64,000 bases of DNA. Origin: DASRAA01 sp963840555 (GTDB lineage: Bacteria; Acidobacteriota; Terriglobia; Terriglobales; Acidobacteriaceae). Where the stretch lies: contig CAWIZK010000002.1 of NCBI GenBank assembly GCA_963840555.1, forward strand, positions 142,497-206,496. The letters run 5' to 3'. The notes under the pieces were generated by a model that worked only from the letters and a program-made list of their open reading frames with translations, had not been told where the DNA came from and did not search any database. The position numbers and the translations under genes are program-made. Of the stretch, positions 34,795 to 42,728 are shown piece after piece. The first letter of the stretch is position 1, and the number at the start of each line of letters is the position of its first letter.

Positions 34795-34947
34795 TTATCC
34801 CGCGCGCTTGAAATACTGCACGGCCCGCTCGTGGGCCTTGGCTTTTTCCCTGGTGCTGAAGGTGCCAAGATTACGGCGCTTGCCGGTCTTGGCATCTTTC
34901 TTACGCGAGTAGAGACGATATTCGCCTGATTTCAGTTTGCGTATCAT
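34795..34947 (-). CDS. Conserved basic 50-aa protein
   Basis: The protein begins MIRKLKSGEYRLYSRKKDAK, continues TGKRRNLGTFSTREKAKAHE, and ends VQYFKRAG. This small Lys/Arg-rich protein is recognisable from many bacterial genomes as an uncharacterised conserved protein. It looks like a small beta-strand pair plus helix, as in AP2/integrase N-terminal DNA-binding domains, which would suit nucleic-acid binding; that is inference. It lies 134 bases from the parS site. Confidence 0.75.
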   Translation of the reverse strand: MIRKLKSGEYRLYSRKKDAKTGKRRNLGTFSTREKAKAHERAVQYFKRAG

Positions 34948-35081
34948 GGCATCCTCTTGCGGTCTGAAGGAATGGATTCGCGAGTTGCAGCAAAGGATGC
35001 CCGCGGAGACGCAAGTCCTGTGGATCTTTGAAATTCCTAAAATGGGAATTGTAATTCGCTCATTCTGTGCGAACAGAGAAA

Positions 35082-35097
35082 TGTTCCACGTGGAACA
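35082..35097. promoter_or_regulatory. parS centromere-like site (ParB binding)
   Basis: TGTTCCACGTGGAACA is a perfect 16 bp palindrome that fits the bacterial parS consensus (TGTTNCACGTGAAACA and its symmetric variant with GGAACA). The symmetry extends to 22 bp (35079-35100) with AAA and TTT flanks. It lies in a spacer, as many parS sites do. ParB would load here to build the partition complex and recruit SMC. parS sites cluster near the replication origin, so this stretch may lie in the origin-proximal part of the chromosome. No parA or parB is in the window. Confidence 0.88.
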
Positions 35098-35131
35098 TTT
35101 TTGACTAATCTAATTTTCCGTTGCCGGGTGC

Positions 35132-35168
35132 CCCAGGTTCGCGCCGCGCTTTTCGGCGCTAACCTGGG
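35132..35168. repeat. Stem-loop CCCAGGTT..AACCTGGG
   Basis: CCCAGGTT (35132-35139) and AACCTGGG (35161-35168) enclose a second stem GCGCCG/CGGCGC with a seven-base loop. It lies downstream of the minus-strand NHL-type gene and 34 bases from parS. No T-run is present on either side. It could be a repeat hairpin or a weak terminator. Confidence 0.6.
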
Positions 35169-35255
35169 ATGCCCAACTCCAGTCCCGCCCGGCGGGACGG
35201 TACATTTGAAGCTAGATGCTTAAGATTTGCTTCCCGCCGACTGGCCTTGAGAAAC

Positions 35256-36386
35256 TCAAGGCAGCCGGTCCAAGGTGTTCGTTCCGTCGTCCACGAAATA
35301 AACGCCTTGTCCATGAACATCGATAAGACCGAAAAGGACCCCTGCGCCTGCTGGATCCAGCAGGACAGTTTCCTTTTGCGTGCCATTTGGCCTGATCCTC
35401 ACCATGTTGCCGTCGTTGCCATTTGCGGCGAGTATGTCTCCGTTGGCAGCCAGCGCCAACCCCAGAGGATCGTTCAGGCCACCTCCGCTGATAAACGTAG
35501 AACCAATGCCAGCACTGGTTGAACGAGTCAGCGGATTGTTAATCGCCGCAATCCGGTTGTTCAGGCTGTCTGCAACGTACAGCAGTTTGTTGTTACTGCT
35601 GAGTGCCACGCCGGTGGGCCCAATCACCAAAGCGGCGGGGTCAGTGCGTTCCGGGAACGTCGTGCCAATTGCAAAGATTGACTCTACAGTCGGCGGCGAT
35701 GACTGGGGCACCGAGAGCACGATTCGCAACACGGTGCCCTCGTTGACAATCGATCCGTTTCCGGCGACGGTTCCGTTCAAAACGTTGGTAACGAACAGGG
35801 TTGCGTCACTTGGGTGATCGCCGTTCTGGCCACTCCGATCGTAAACCGTCATGTCCCAGGGGCCGTTGATTTGCGGGTCCGTGATGGTCTCCACGACATT
35901 CCCGTTGCTGTCCAAAACGATCAGGCATCCGGCTTGTGCGGTATCGGACATGCCGTCGGAAGTCGGCAAACTGCCGACAATTACCCAGCCGCTGCGTAAC
36001 ACAACCAAACCAGTCGTCAGACCAACACCGCCTGGACACGAGCCTGGCAGCGTCGTTGGGTCGATCTGCGCGAACACGCTGAAGTTTCCGGTAGGGGAGA
36101 TCTGCACAATGGTTGTCCCCGTGCCCTGGAGATTGCTGCTGGCGTTAAAGTTGCTGATGAGGATGTTTCCTTTGGTGAGATGACCAACCGTTTTCGGAAC
36201 CGCAAATATTCCGTATGGGTTGATATCACCGTTGCTGGGAACGGTAGACGAAATGGTCGTGATGGAGACCGGCTGTTTTCTTGCACTCTCTTGAGCGTTG
36301 GTTATACCAGCGCTAAGCAGCAGTAATGCAGCCGCAGCGATGGCGAGTGCGGTCGTTGGGAATCCAATAGTCTTGTCGTTCTTCAT
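35256..36386 (-). CDS. Secreted NHL/SMP-30-like beta-propeller protein
   Basis: This 376-residue protein has a signal peptide (MKNDKTIGFPTTALAIAAAA, cleavage near NAQE). AGGAG precedes the ATG. The body has repeated propeller strands with GxxxPxGVALSSNNKLLYVADSLNN-type and DPLGLALAANGDILAANGN-type blades. Such proteins can bind or hydrolyse small ligands, but no catalytic residues are recognised. Function unknown. Confidence 0.8.
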   Translation of the reverse strand: MKNDKTIGFPTTALAIAAAALLLLSAGITNAQESARKQPVSITTISSTVPSNGDINPYGIFAVPKTVGHLTKGNILISNFNASSNLQGTGTTIVQISPTGNFSVFAQIDPTTLPGSCPGGVGLTTGLVVLRSGWVIVGSLPTSDGMSDTAQAGCLIVLDSNGNVVETITDPQINGPWDMTVYDRSGQNGDHPSDATLFVTNVLNGTVAGNGSIVNEGTVLRIVLSVPQSSPPTVESIFAIGTTFPERTDPAALVIGPTGVALSSNNKLLYVADSLNNRIAAINNPLTRSTSAGIGSTFISGGGLNDPLGLALAANGDILAANGNDGNMVRIRPNGTQKETVLLDPAGAGVLFGLIDVHGQGVYFVDDGTNTLDRLP

Positions 36387-36750
36387 TGGAGGGCTCCTTT
36401 TTGTCATCGATTGACAGTTGAGTGTCTGTAAGTCGTTTCTGTATTCGCTTGTGCGAGAGGCCGTATCAAACCCGGAATCGGTGACCCGGAGACACTAGTT
36501 GCGCAGTTGCGCTGAAAATAGCGGTGCACCGCCGGCTGGTTGTCACGATTTTGTCAACGCGATGTGAACTTATAGCAACAACGCGAATTGGTAGGCTGGC
36601 TCAGGAGTGGAAGGTATGTCATGGGACAGACGGTAAAGGACGTCACGGGGCCCGCCGAGAGGTAGGCAAGTGGGCCTCCCGCAGTCTGCACCGGCAGAAA
36701 AGCCGTTATTACGAATGTTATAACGTCACGGTCTCGGGCGGCGTGTACCG
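36387..36750. other. Spacer without supported gene
   Basis: This 364-base spacer has a short open frame from 36524 that runs on into antisense of the YihY gene. I do not consider it a gene. A loose inverted repeat CGTTAT..ATAACG lies near 36706-36727. The promoter of the NHL-type gene should be near 36390-36480. Confidence 0.5.
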
Positions 36751-37815
36751 CTACCCTTCCGTTGGCGCGGCGCGCTGGGCTTCGACCCGGTCGGCATGTG
36801 CGGCGGCCGACAGGTAGGCTCCGCCCAACAGGAGCATTCCACTCCAGAACGACCAGAAGATCAGGGTCACGGAGACCGCGAAGGGACCGTACACCTCCTG
36901 GAAATTCAACCGGGGCAGCAGGAAGATGTAGAGGTACTTAGCGCCTTCCGAAAGCAGGCCAGTGGTAATGGCGGCAGGAAGCACTGCGCGCATCGGCACT
37001 TTTCCGTGCGGCAATATCCAGTAGATGAGGAAATAGATTGTAATGGTAGTGATGATCGCGAAGGACTTCATTACGATGAACCCCGACGCCCCGAAACACG
37101 AAATTCTGATCGCCGATGACCAGTCCCAAGAATTTCAGATTCTCTGCGGTCAGAATACACAGAGAGCAGCGCCAACGAGGCACAGGCAATCCCCAGCAAT
37201 ACTGAAACCAGCGCATTCATGATGTAGGAGCGGTTCTTTGGGAATCCCCAGATGCTGTTGAGAGCAACTTCCAATGGGAGAAAAATTCCTGTGGACGTGA
37301 TGAGCAGCATCACCAGCGAGAGCGCTTGTCCGCGCCCCTGCACGCTGGCGAGGAACTGCAAATTGCGAATCACGAAGTCCTGGTTGCTGGGCAGAAAATC
37401 GTGCAGACAGTTGCAGCACGACGTTATACATCTGCGGCGAATGAAAAACACGGCGCTCGATGGTGAGCAGCAGAACGATCAGTGGGCAAATCGACAGGAG
37501 CGAGTTCGCCGCAACCGAGAAGGCGTAGGTATGAACCTCGGTTTGCGTCAGGTAGCGAAGCGTGGGCCATCCGTAGCGGCGCAGGCGGCCAAACAGGCCG
37601 ATGGGTTCGGACTCGTGCAGAAACATCTCGCGCGCGTCATCTTGCTCCAGCAGGCGTTTGGCGGCGGCGCCCGGTCGTAGGGGTCCTCCATCTAAGCCAC
37701 TGTTGGAGAGCAACTTAGCGGCGCGTTGGTCGGTTGTGGGGGGATTCCTGTCAGACCTCGCCGGAGTAGACCCGAGACCCTCGCCGCCGGATGTGGTTCG
37801 ATCGCTCATCCTCAC
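36751..37815 (-). pseudogene. YihY/BrkB-type membrane protein, broken frame
   Basis: The parts of a YihY (UPF0761) protein lie in successive frames. The N-terminal part runs to SPQMYNVVLQL. The middle reads LHDFLPSNQDFVIRNLQFLA and LEVALNSIWGFPKNRSY. The C-terminal part contains IYFLIYWILPHGKVP and LPRLNFQEVYGPFAVSVTLI. One extra base near 37407 and one or two more changes at about 37095-37165 are needed to join them. The intact family has six membrane helices; its role is unresolved. Either a degenerate gene or sequence errors; all conserved parts are still present. Confidence 0.82.
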
Positions 37816-38246
37816 TCAATCGTATCAGCGGCGAAGGCCGAGCGCGGTTCCACTTTCGTGGAGACGCGGATACGTCTTGAATAGCTTCCAAGCTACTGTG
37901 ACTAAAACACTTGCCAAAACTAATCCTTCCTGTAATCATTCGTAGCTCCCCCTCTAAAGGGCGGGGTTGGGGAATTTCGGCTTAAGCTGAATTCGGATTT
38001 GGGTTGATGTTTCTGTCAGCAGTGAAACCTCACGTGTTGGAAAACGGCTGCACGCGCTTCGTGGCGAAGTAGTACTACTCGCCACGTCGTGAATGCGGTC
38101 TTTTTCATTGTGATCGAGCTGCGAGCTGAGCGGCAACCCTGTTTCCCGGCAACGTGGAGACGTCGTCTGGTCGTGTGTCACGGTTATGTCCAGACCTTCC
38201 GCGAAGCAGGGGTTATCTCAGTACGAACCTGCGAAAGGAGTAAGTT
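37816..38246. other. Divergent spacer YihY / csp
   Basis: This 431-base spacer separates the divergent YihY and csp genes. The part before csp probably forms the long 5' leader usual for cold-shock genes. I looked for known riboswitch patterns near 38120-38240 and found none that I could support. Confidence 0.5.
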
Positions 38247-38450
38247 GTGAGAGAAAAAGGCACAGTCAAGTGGTTCAATGGGGCGAAGGGCTACGGTTTC
38301 ATTCAGCGCTCAACCGGCGAGGATGTGTTCGTGCATTTCTCGGCCATTCAGGAATCGGGATACCGGAGCCTGAATGAGGGCGAAACCGTCGAGTTCGATG
38401 TCACCACGGGACCCAAAGGGCTCCAAGCCGCCAACGTTGCACGCGCCTAG
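38247..38450 (+). CDS. Cold-shock protein, CspA family
   Basis: This 67-residue OB-fold protein binds single-stranded RNA and DNA. RNP1 (KGYGFIQR) and RNP2 (DVFVHFSAI) are intact, and it ends with VTTGPKGLQAANV. The start is GTG 38247 with AAAGGAG just upstream. It stands alone, divergent from YihY. Confidence 0.95.
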   Translation: MREKGTVKWFNGAKGYGFIQRSTGEDVFVHFSAIQESGYRSLNEGETVEFDVTTGPKGLQAANVARA

Positions 38451-38536
38451 GCGTCTCCACGATGAAGTGATTCTTACTGGCTTGCCGCGCCATTTCAGTG
38501 AGCCGTTCGAGACTCTCGTCAGCGACTTCAACCACC

Positions 38537-38560
38537 GAACCCTCCCTCTGGGGAGGGTTC
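38537..38560 (-). terminator. Stem-loop behind marR
   Basis: GAACCCTCCC (38537-38546), loop TCTG, and GGGAGGGTTC (38551-38560) form a 10 bp perfect stem. It overlaps the marR stop and lies about 90 bases after csp. It lacks a T-run, so it may work with a factor or simply mark the convergent ends. Confidence 0.5.
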
Positions 38561-39056
38561 AAACGTCTGTGCCAGATTTCTCGAGCAGGGAAATCTCGGT
38601 GTCGAAGATCAGCGCGCAGAGACGGCTGAGCTCGTGGCACTCCTTGTCGCTCAACCGGCCGAGGAGAGTCGTCCCCTGTTCGTCAATCTCAGGTTGAATG
38701 CCTTCGAGCAACTTCAGGCCTTTCGGAGTGATTCGGGTGATGGCCTGGCGCTGATCTTTCGAACTGCGGTTGCGCCGGACCAATCCCTGAGCTTGCAGGC
38801 GGTCAACCAGTCGGGTGACGTCGGGTGCGCGTTCCAACATGCGCTGAGCGATTTCACAGCGCGGATGCCCTTCGGGATAAACGCCCCGCAAAATGCGCAG
38901 CACGTTGTATTGCGAGCGGGTCAGACCATGGCGTTCGCAGATTGCGTCAGCAACATCGTTGATTGTGCCGGCGGTCACTGCGATGCTTAGCAATGCCTCC
39001 TGTTGGGCACTGCTGAATCGCGCCTGCTTAAGGCGGCGGCTGAGAGCTTGTGTCAT
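38559..39056 (-). CDS. MarR family transcriptional regulator
   Basis: This 165-residue winged-helix protein has the recognition region YNVLRILRGVYPEGHPRCEI and the wing with LVRRNRSSKDQRQAITRITPKG, typical MarR features. It is presumably a dimeric repressor. The neighbouring genes (queG, csp) are not typical targets, and no clear palindromic operator was found. The ligand is unknown. Confidence 0.9.
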   Translation of the reverse strand: MTQALSRRLKQARFSSAQQEALLSIAVTAGTINDVADAICERHGLTRSQYNVLRILRGVYPEGHPRCEIAQRMLERAPDVTRLVDRLQAQGLVRRNRSSKDQRQAITRITPKGLKLLEGIQPEIDEQGTTLLGRLSDKECHELSRLCALIFDTEISLLEKSGTDV

Positions 39057-39126
39057 CTACCTCTGTTATAGACAGAATGCAACGTGTTGTCACACTTGTT
39101 TGGCGGCGGGGGATCGTCAGAGTGGG

Positions 39127-40281
39127 TCAGTTGCTGGCTTCTGACTGAGCGCGGGAGTGAAGCTGCGCAATGGCCCATTCGGCGGCCTCCGCGACGGTGC
39201 GGTCTTCGTTTTGGGCGAGTTCTTCGAGCGCGCTAAGAAACCGTGCTTCGCCACCGTTTCCCATGGCAATGGCTACGTTGCGCAGGAGGCCGGAGCGTTT
39301 GGTGCGCTTTACAGGTGTGCCGCGAAAAAGCTGGCGAAACTCGTCGAGACCCAAGCGGGCAAGCCAATCGAGTTCGGGATTGACCAGCGGCTGGCGTGCG
39401 CCAAGATCGGGCTGACTCGCGATGGGGGCCTGGCGGTTCCAGGGACAAACGTCCTGGCAAATGTCGCAGCCAAATACCTGACGGCCGATTCCGGCGCGAA
39501 GGTCTTGGGGAATTGGCCCTCGCTTCTCGATGGTGAGATAGGAAATGCATTTGGTCGCGTCGAGTTGATACGGAGCAGGGAAGGCGTGGGTGGGGCAGGC
39601 ATCGAGGCAGCGGGTGCAGGAGCCGCATCGATCTAGTGCGGGAATTGACGCAGTGAGCGGAACTGAAGTCAACATGACGCCCAGGAAAAGCCATGAGCCG
39701 AGGTCTTCATTCAGGATGCAGGTGTTCTTGCCGATCCAGCCGATACCTGCATGTTTCGCAAAAATTCGTTCGATGACCGGGCCGGTGTCAACGTAGCACC
39801 AGGTACGAGGGGTTCCCGCGCCGTTGCGTTCGCAAAGCGAGACGAACTCTGCTTCGAGGCGCCGAAGTTTTTCGAGCAACACATCGTGATAATCGCGCTG
39901 GCTCCAGGCGTAGCGGGAGATCCAGCCTTGCGTCGTGGATCCCGCGTGGGTGGAGTAGGGCTGGTCGGTGTTGTAGTTCAGGGCGCAAACGACGACGGAG
40001 CGTGCCCAAGGCGCGGCGTTGGCGAGCGACGCGCGTTTCAGCTCGCCAGAGTCATTGCGAGACTCGAGATAATGCATTTCTCCGGCGTAACCCTCGGCGA
40101 CCCACGCGGGGAAGAAGCGGTGTTCGTCCGCGTCCGCAGCACTGGCAACTCCGGCGAGGTCGAAGCCAACCTTGCGCGCGAGGCGCTGTATCTCGTCATT
40201 CAGTTGAGAGGTATCAGGCACGGCAGTTTGGGCTGCTTCCGCGGTGATTATACGGGTGCGGCGCGTGACAGGCTTGGGCAA
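39127..40281 (-). CDS. queG: Epoxyqueuosine reductase QueG
   Basis: QueG makes the last step of queuosine formation in tRNA, using cobalamin and two [4Fe-4S] clusters. It has 384 residues. The clusters are shown by CGSCTRCLDACP and CDICQDVCPWN. Other signatures are YVDTGPVIER, HAGIGWIGKNT and a C-terminal HEAT-like segment (LRNVAIAMGNGG). The first ~25 residues are not conserved, so the true start may be downstream. The start codon lies 28 bases from that of the divergent DUF72 gene. Confidence 0.95.
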   Translation of the reverse strand: MPKPVTRRTRIITAEAAQTAVPDTSQLNDEIQRLARKVGFDLAGVASAADADEHRFFPAWVAEGYAGEMHYLESRNDSGELKRASLANAAPWARSVVVCALNYNTDQPYSTHAGSTTQGWISRYAWSQRDYHDVLLEKLRRLEAEFVSLCERNGAGTPRTWCYVDTGPVIERIFAKHAGIGWIGKNTCILNEDLGSWLFLGVMLTSVPLTASIPALDRCGSCTRCLDACPTHAFPAPYQLDATKCISYLTIEKRGPIPQDLRAGIGRQVFGCDICQDVCPWNRQAPIASQPDLGARQPLVNPELDWLARLGLDEFRQLFRGTPVKRTKRSGLLRNVAIAMGNGGEARFLSALEELAQNEDRTVAEAAEWAIAQLHSRAQSEASN

Positions 40282-40303
40282 GTGCGCGGCGCTCGCCTAC
40301 AAT
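40274..40303 (+). promoter_or_regulatory. Promoter for a probably leaderless DUF72 mRNA
   Basis: TTGGGC (40274-40279), an 18-base spacer and TACAAT (40298-40303) give a good sigma-70-type promoter. The start codon GTG 40310 is 7 bases behind the minus-10 box, exactly where transcription would begin, so the message would have no 5' leader. The promoter overlaps the first codons of queG. Confidence 0.55.
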
Positions 40304-40309
40304 TCGGGG

Positions 40310-41143
40310 GTGGAAAACCTCGATCACCTGCTAGTGGGAAGTTGCTCGTTCACTGCCGAGGGCTGGGAGAAGTCATTTTATCCACCGGGCCTGAAGAAGA
40401 GCGGCTATTTGGGCTACTACGCCGAGCAGTTCAAGTCGCTCGAAGTGGACGCGACCTTTTACGGAGTCCCGGCAGAGAAGACCGTGCGCCGCTGGTTCGC
40501 GCAGACTCCAGAAGATTTTGTTTTTACCTGCAAGGTGCCGCAATCCATCACTCATGAGGCGTGCCTGGTGGATTGTGACAGCCAGTTTCGAGACTTCATG
40601 AACGTAATGTCGTTGCTGGAACACAAGCTCGGACCCGCGCTTTTTCAGTTTCCGTACTACAACAAGAAGCAATTTCCGAGGCCGGATGAGTTTTTCGCGC
40701 GGCTGCGTGCCTTCTTGCCAAAACTGCCATTGGACTTTCGGTTTGCGCTGGAGATTCGAAACAAGGCGTGGGTGTGCGAAGAGCTGCTGGATTTGCTGCG
40801 CGAGCATCGCGTGGCGTTGGCGCTGATCGATCACCCGTGGATGACACGCCCTTCCGCTATAGGTGACGTTGTGACTACGGACTTTGCCTATGTGCGCCTG
40901 CTGGGAGATCGCTATGAGATCGAGAAGTTAACCCAGACGTGGGACAAGACTGTTGTCGATCGCAGGCGCGAGTTGGCTGAGTGGAGCGCGGTGGTGGATG
41001 CCCTGCTGTCAAGGAACTTGAAGGTGTACACCTACGTCAATAACCACTTTGCCGGACACTCGCCTGAGACCATGCGGCAATTTTTGGAGATGTTGCGGGA
41101 GCGGCAGAAGAAGCTTCGACAAACCGCGGAAGTGCCGGGTTAG
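40310..41143 (+). CDS. DUF72 family protein
   Basis: This 277-residue TIM-barrel-like protein starts at GTG 40310 (VENLDHLLVGSCSF). Family hallmarks are YYAEQFKSLEVDATFYGVP, FTCKVPQSITH, ALEIRNKAW and YTYVNNHFAGHSP. The DUF72 (YecE) family is widespread and without proven function. Its stop codon overlaps the stop of the convergent ubiX gene. Confidence 0.9.
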   Translation: MENLDHLLVGSCSFTAEGWEKSFYPPGLKKSGYLGYYAEQFKSLEVDATFYGVPAEKTVRRWFAQTPEDFVFTCKVPQSITHEACLVDCDSQFRDFMNVMSLLEHKLGPALFQFPYYNKKQFPRPDEFFARLRAFLPKLPLDFRFALEIRNKAWVCEELLDLLREHRVALALIDHPWMTRPSAIGDVVTTDFAYVRLLGDRYEIEKLTQTWDKTVVDRRRELAEWSAVVDALLSRNLKVYTYVNNHFAGHSPETMRQFLEMLRERQKKLRQTAEVPG

Positions 41144-41760
41144 CGGGCGGCGGCCTTCCACTGGTACGCGTCAGGCTGCGGCAGGCCGATGTGGGCTAGA
41201 ACTCGATTCACGTACTCTCTTGCGATGTCGTCGGTAGAAGCGGGCTGGAAATAGAACGCCGGAATGACGGGGAAGATTATCGCTCCCGCCTCGGCTGCGA
41301 GCACCATGTTGCGCAGATGAATGCGGTTGAACGGAGTCTCGCGTACGCAGAGGATCAACGGACGTTGTTCCTTTAGGCATACATCGGCGGCGCGCTCGAT
41401 GAGCTGGTTTGCCGTGCCGTTGGCAATTCGTGCGAGCGTGCCCATGCTGCACGGCAATACGATCATGGCATCGGCAGGATACGAACCGCTGGCGACGTTG
41501 GCGCCGATGTCGGCGTTGTTTTGTTGCTGAATTTTGGCTGATTCGCGCCCGAGCAGCTTGGAAACCAGTTCGGCCCGCCCGCTCGCGCCCAACTCTTCGG
41601 CCATTACCCGCAAGCCGCTGTCGGAGAAAATCAAGTTGACGGTGCCGACGCGGTCGTCGCGATCAAGAGCGTCGAGCAAGTGCCTGGCGAAGATAGACCC
41701 GCTGGCGCCGGTGACAGCGATGGTCAAATTGCGAAGAGCCGGGTTGCCGGAAGTGGGCAT
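41140..41760 (-). CDS. ubiX: Flavin prenyltransferase UbiX
   Basis: UbiX adds a dimethylallyl group to FMN to make prenylated FMN, the cofactor of UbiD-type decarboxylases. It has 206 residues. The FMN-binding start TIAVTGASGSIFARHLLDAL, the PCSMGTLARIANG loop, and VRETPFNRIHLRNM are all present. The longer open frame upstream is not conserved. No ubiD is visible in the window. Confidence 0.93.
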   Translation of the reverse strand: MPTSGNPALRNLTIAVTGASGSIFARHLLDALDRDDRVGTVNLIFSDSGLRVMAEELGASGRAELVSKLLGRESAKIQQQNNADIGANVASGSYPADAMIVLPCSMGTLARIANGTANQLIERAADVCLKEQRPLILCVRETPFNRIHLRNMVLAAEAGAIIFPVIPAFYFQPASTDDIAREYVNRVLAHIGLPQPDAYQWKAAAR

Positions 41761-41860
41761 GCAGGATTTATCGTAACACTGCGAATGCTGCGGTCTGGGC
41801 GGCTTGCCGTTGCAGGCGCGAGAGATGGTAATCTCGCAATGCGGCGCTGGGGCGTCGCTC

Positions 41861-42616
41861 ATGCGCATGAAATCTGAAGCGATCAAGACGCTGTTCGAGC
41901 AAGTACGCAAGGGCAAGCTCTCGCCCGACGAGGCGATGCAGCAGCTCAAGCATTTGCCCTTTGAAGACCTCGGATTCGCCAACGTCGACCACCACCGCTC
42001 GCTGCGCGTCGGCATGGCTGAGGTCATCTTTGGGCCTGGAAAGACCCCGGCGAACCTGGCTGCTATCTTCTTGCGTCTCGCCAAACACGGGAACAACGTG
42101 CTGGCCACACGTGCGACACCCGAGCAGTTCAAGGCAGTCAAGAGCAAGTTGCGCAAGGCTGAGTATCACGAATTGGCGCGCGCGATCACGTTGTCGCAAG
42201 ACGACACTGTGCGCGGCAAGGGAAAGATCGTGGTGGTGTCGGCGGGGACGAGCGACATCCCTGTTGCCGAAGAAGCTGTGGTGACGGCAGAAGTCATGGG
42301 CAACGAGGTGCAACATGTTTACGACGTGGGCGTTGCTGGGATTCATCGCCTGCTGGCGCAGCGCGAGGTGCTCACGGGCGCGCGGGTCGTGATTGTTTGC
42401 GCTGGGATGGAGGGCGCACTGCCGAGCGTTGTGGGTGGATTGGTGGGCGTTCCCGTGATTGCGGTCCCCACGAGCGTTGGCTACGGAGCTTCGTTCCACG
42501 GACTGAGCGCGCTGCTGGGAATGTTAAACTCCTGCGCATCGAATGTGTCGGTGGTAAACATCGACAACGGATTTGGCGCGGGCTATGTTGCGTCGATCAT
42601 CAACCGGCTGTCGTAA
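41861..42616 (+). CDS. larB: Nickel-pincer cofactor biosynthesis protein LarB
   Basis: LarB carboxylates and hydrolyses nicotinic acid adenine dinucleotide as the first step to the nickel-pincer cofactor of lactate racemase-type enzymes. It has 251 residues; the PurE-like C-terminal domain shows VVSAGTSDIPVAEEA, YDVGVAGIHRLL, CAGMEGALPSVVGGL and VPTSVGYGASFHG. The start may be ATG 41861 or 41867. larC, larE and larA are not in the window. It is divergent from ubiX with ~100 bases between. Confidence 0.9.
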   Translation: MRMKSEAIKTLFEQVRKGKLSPDEAMQQLKHLPFEDLGFANVDHHRSLRVGMAEVIFGPGKTPANLAAIFLRLAKHGNNVLATRATPEQFKAVKSKLRKAEYHELARAITLSQDDTVRGKGKIVVVSAGTSDIPVAEEAVVTAEVMGNEVQHVYDVGVAGIHRLLAQREVLTGARVVIVCAGMEGALPSVVGGLVGVPVIAVPTSVGYGASFHGLSALLGMLNSCASNVSVVNIDNGFGAGYVASIINRLS

Positions 42617-42627
42617 GCAGAAGGCTT

Positions 42628-42710
42628 TTCACCACGGAGGCACAGAGGACACGGAGAAGAGTTGGAAATCATAAAGAAAACCTCCGTGATCTCCGTGCCT
42701 CAGTGGTGAA
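42628..42710. repeat. Inverted repeat TTCACCACGGAGGCAC..
   Basis: TTCACCACGGAGGCACAGAG at the left and CTCCGTGCCTCAGTGGTGAA at the right are inverted copies that agree at 17 of 20 positions. Between them is an A-rich stretch. It lies between convergent larB and purB, so it may serve as a two-way terminator. This ACGGAG/CTCCGT type of hairpin is a familiar dispersed element in several soil bacteria. Confidence 0.7.
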
Positions 42711-42728
42711 TTTATCGGCTGCGAAAAG

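Larger units (their letters stand above)
34948..35255. other. Spacer holding parS and a stem-loop
   Basis: This 308-base spacer lies between two minus-strand genes. It contains the parS palindrome (35082) and the stem-loop at 35132-35168. Nothing else was recognised. Confidence 0.7.

Noticed and set aside
36524..36817. Frame with CHGTDGKG, like a cytochrome c heme site
   Set aside because: The first Cys of CxxCH is missing, there is no signal peptide, and the frame runs into antisense of the YihY gene.
38100..38246. Riboswitch in the csp leader
   Set aside because: No known aptamer core could be matched; a cold-shock leader is a simpler view.
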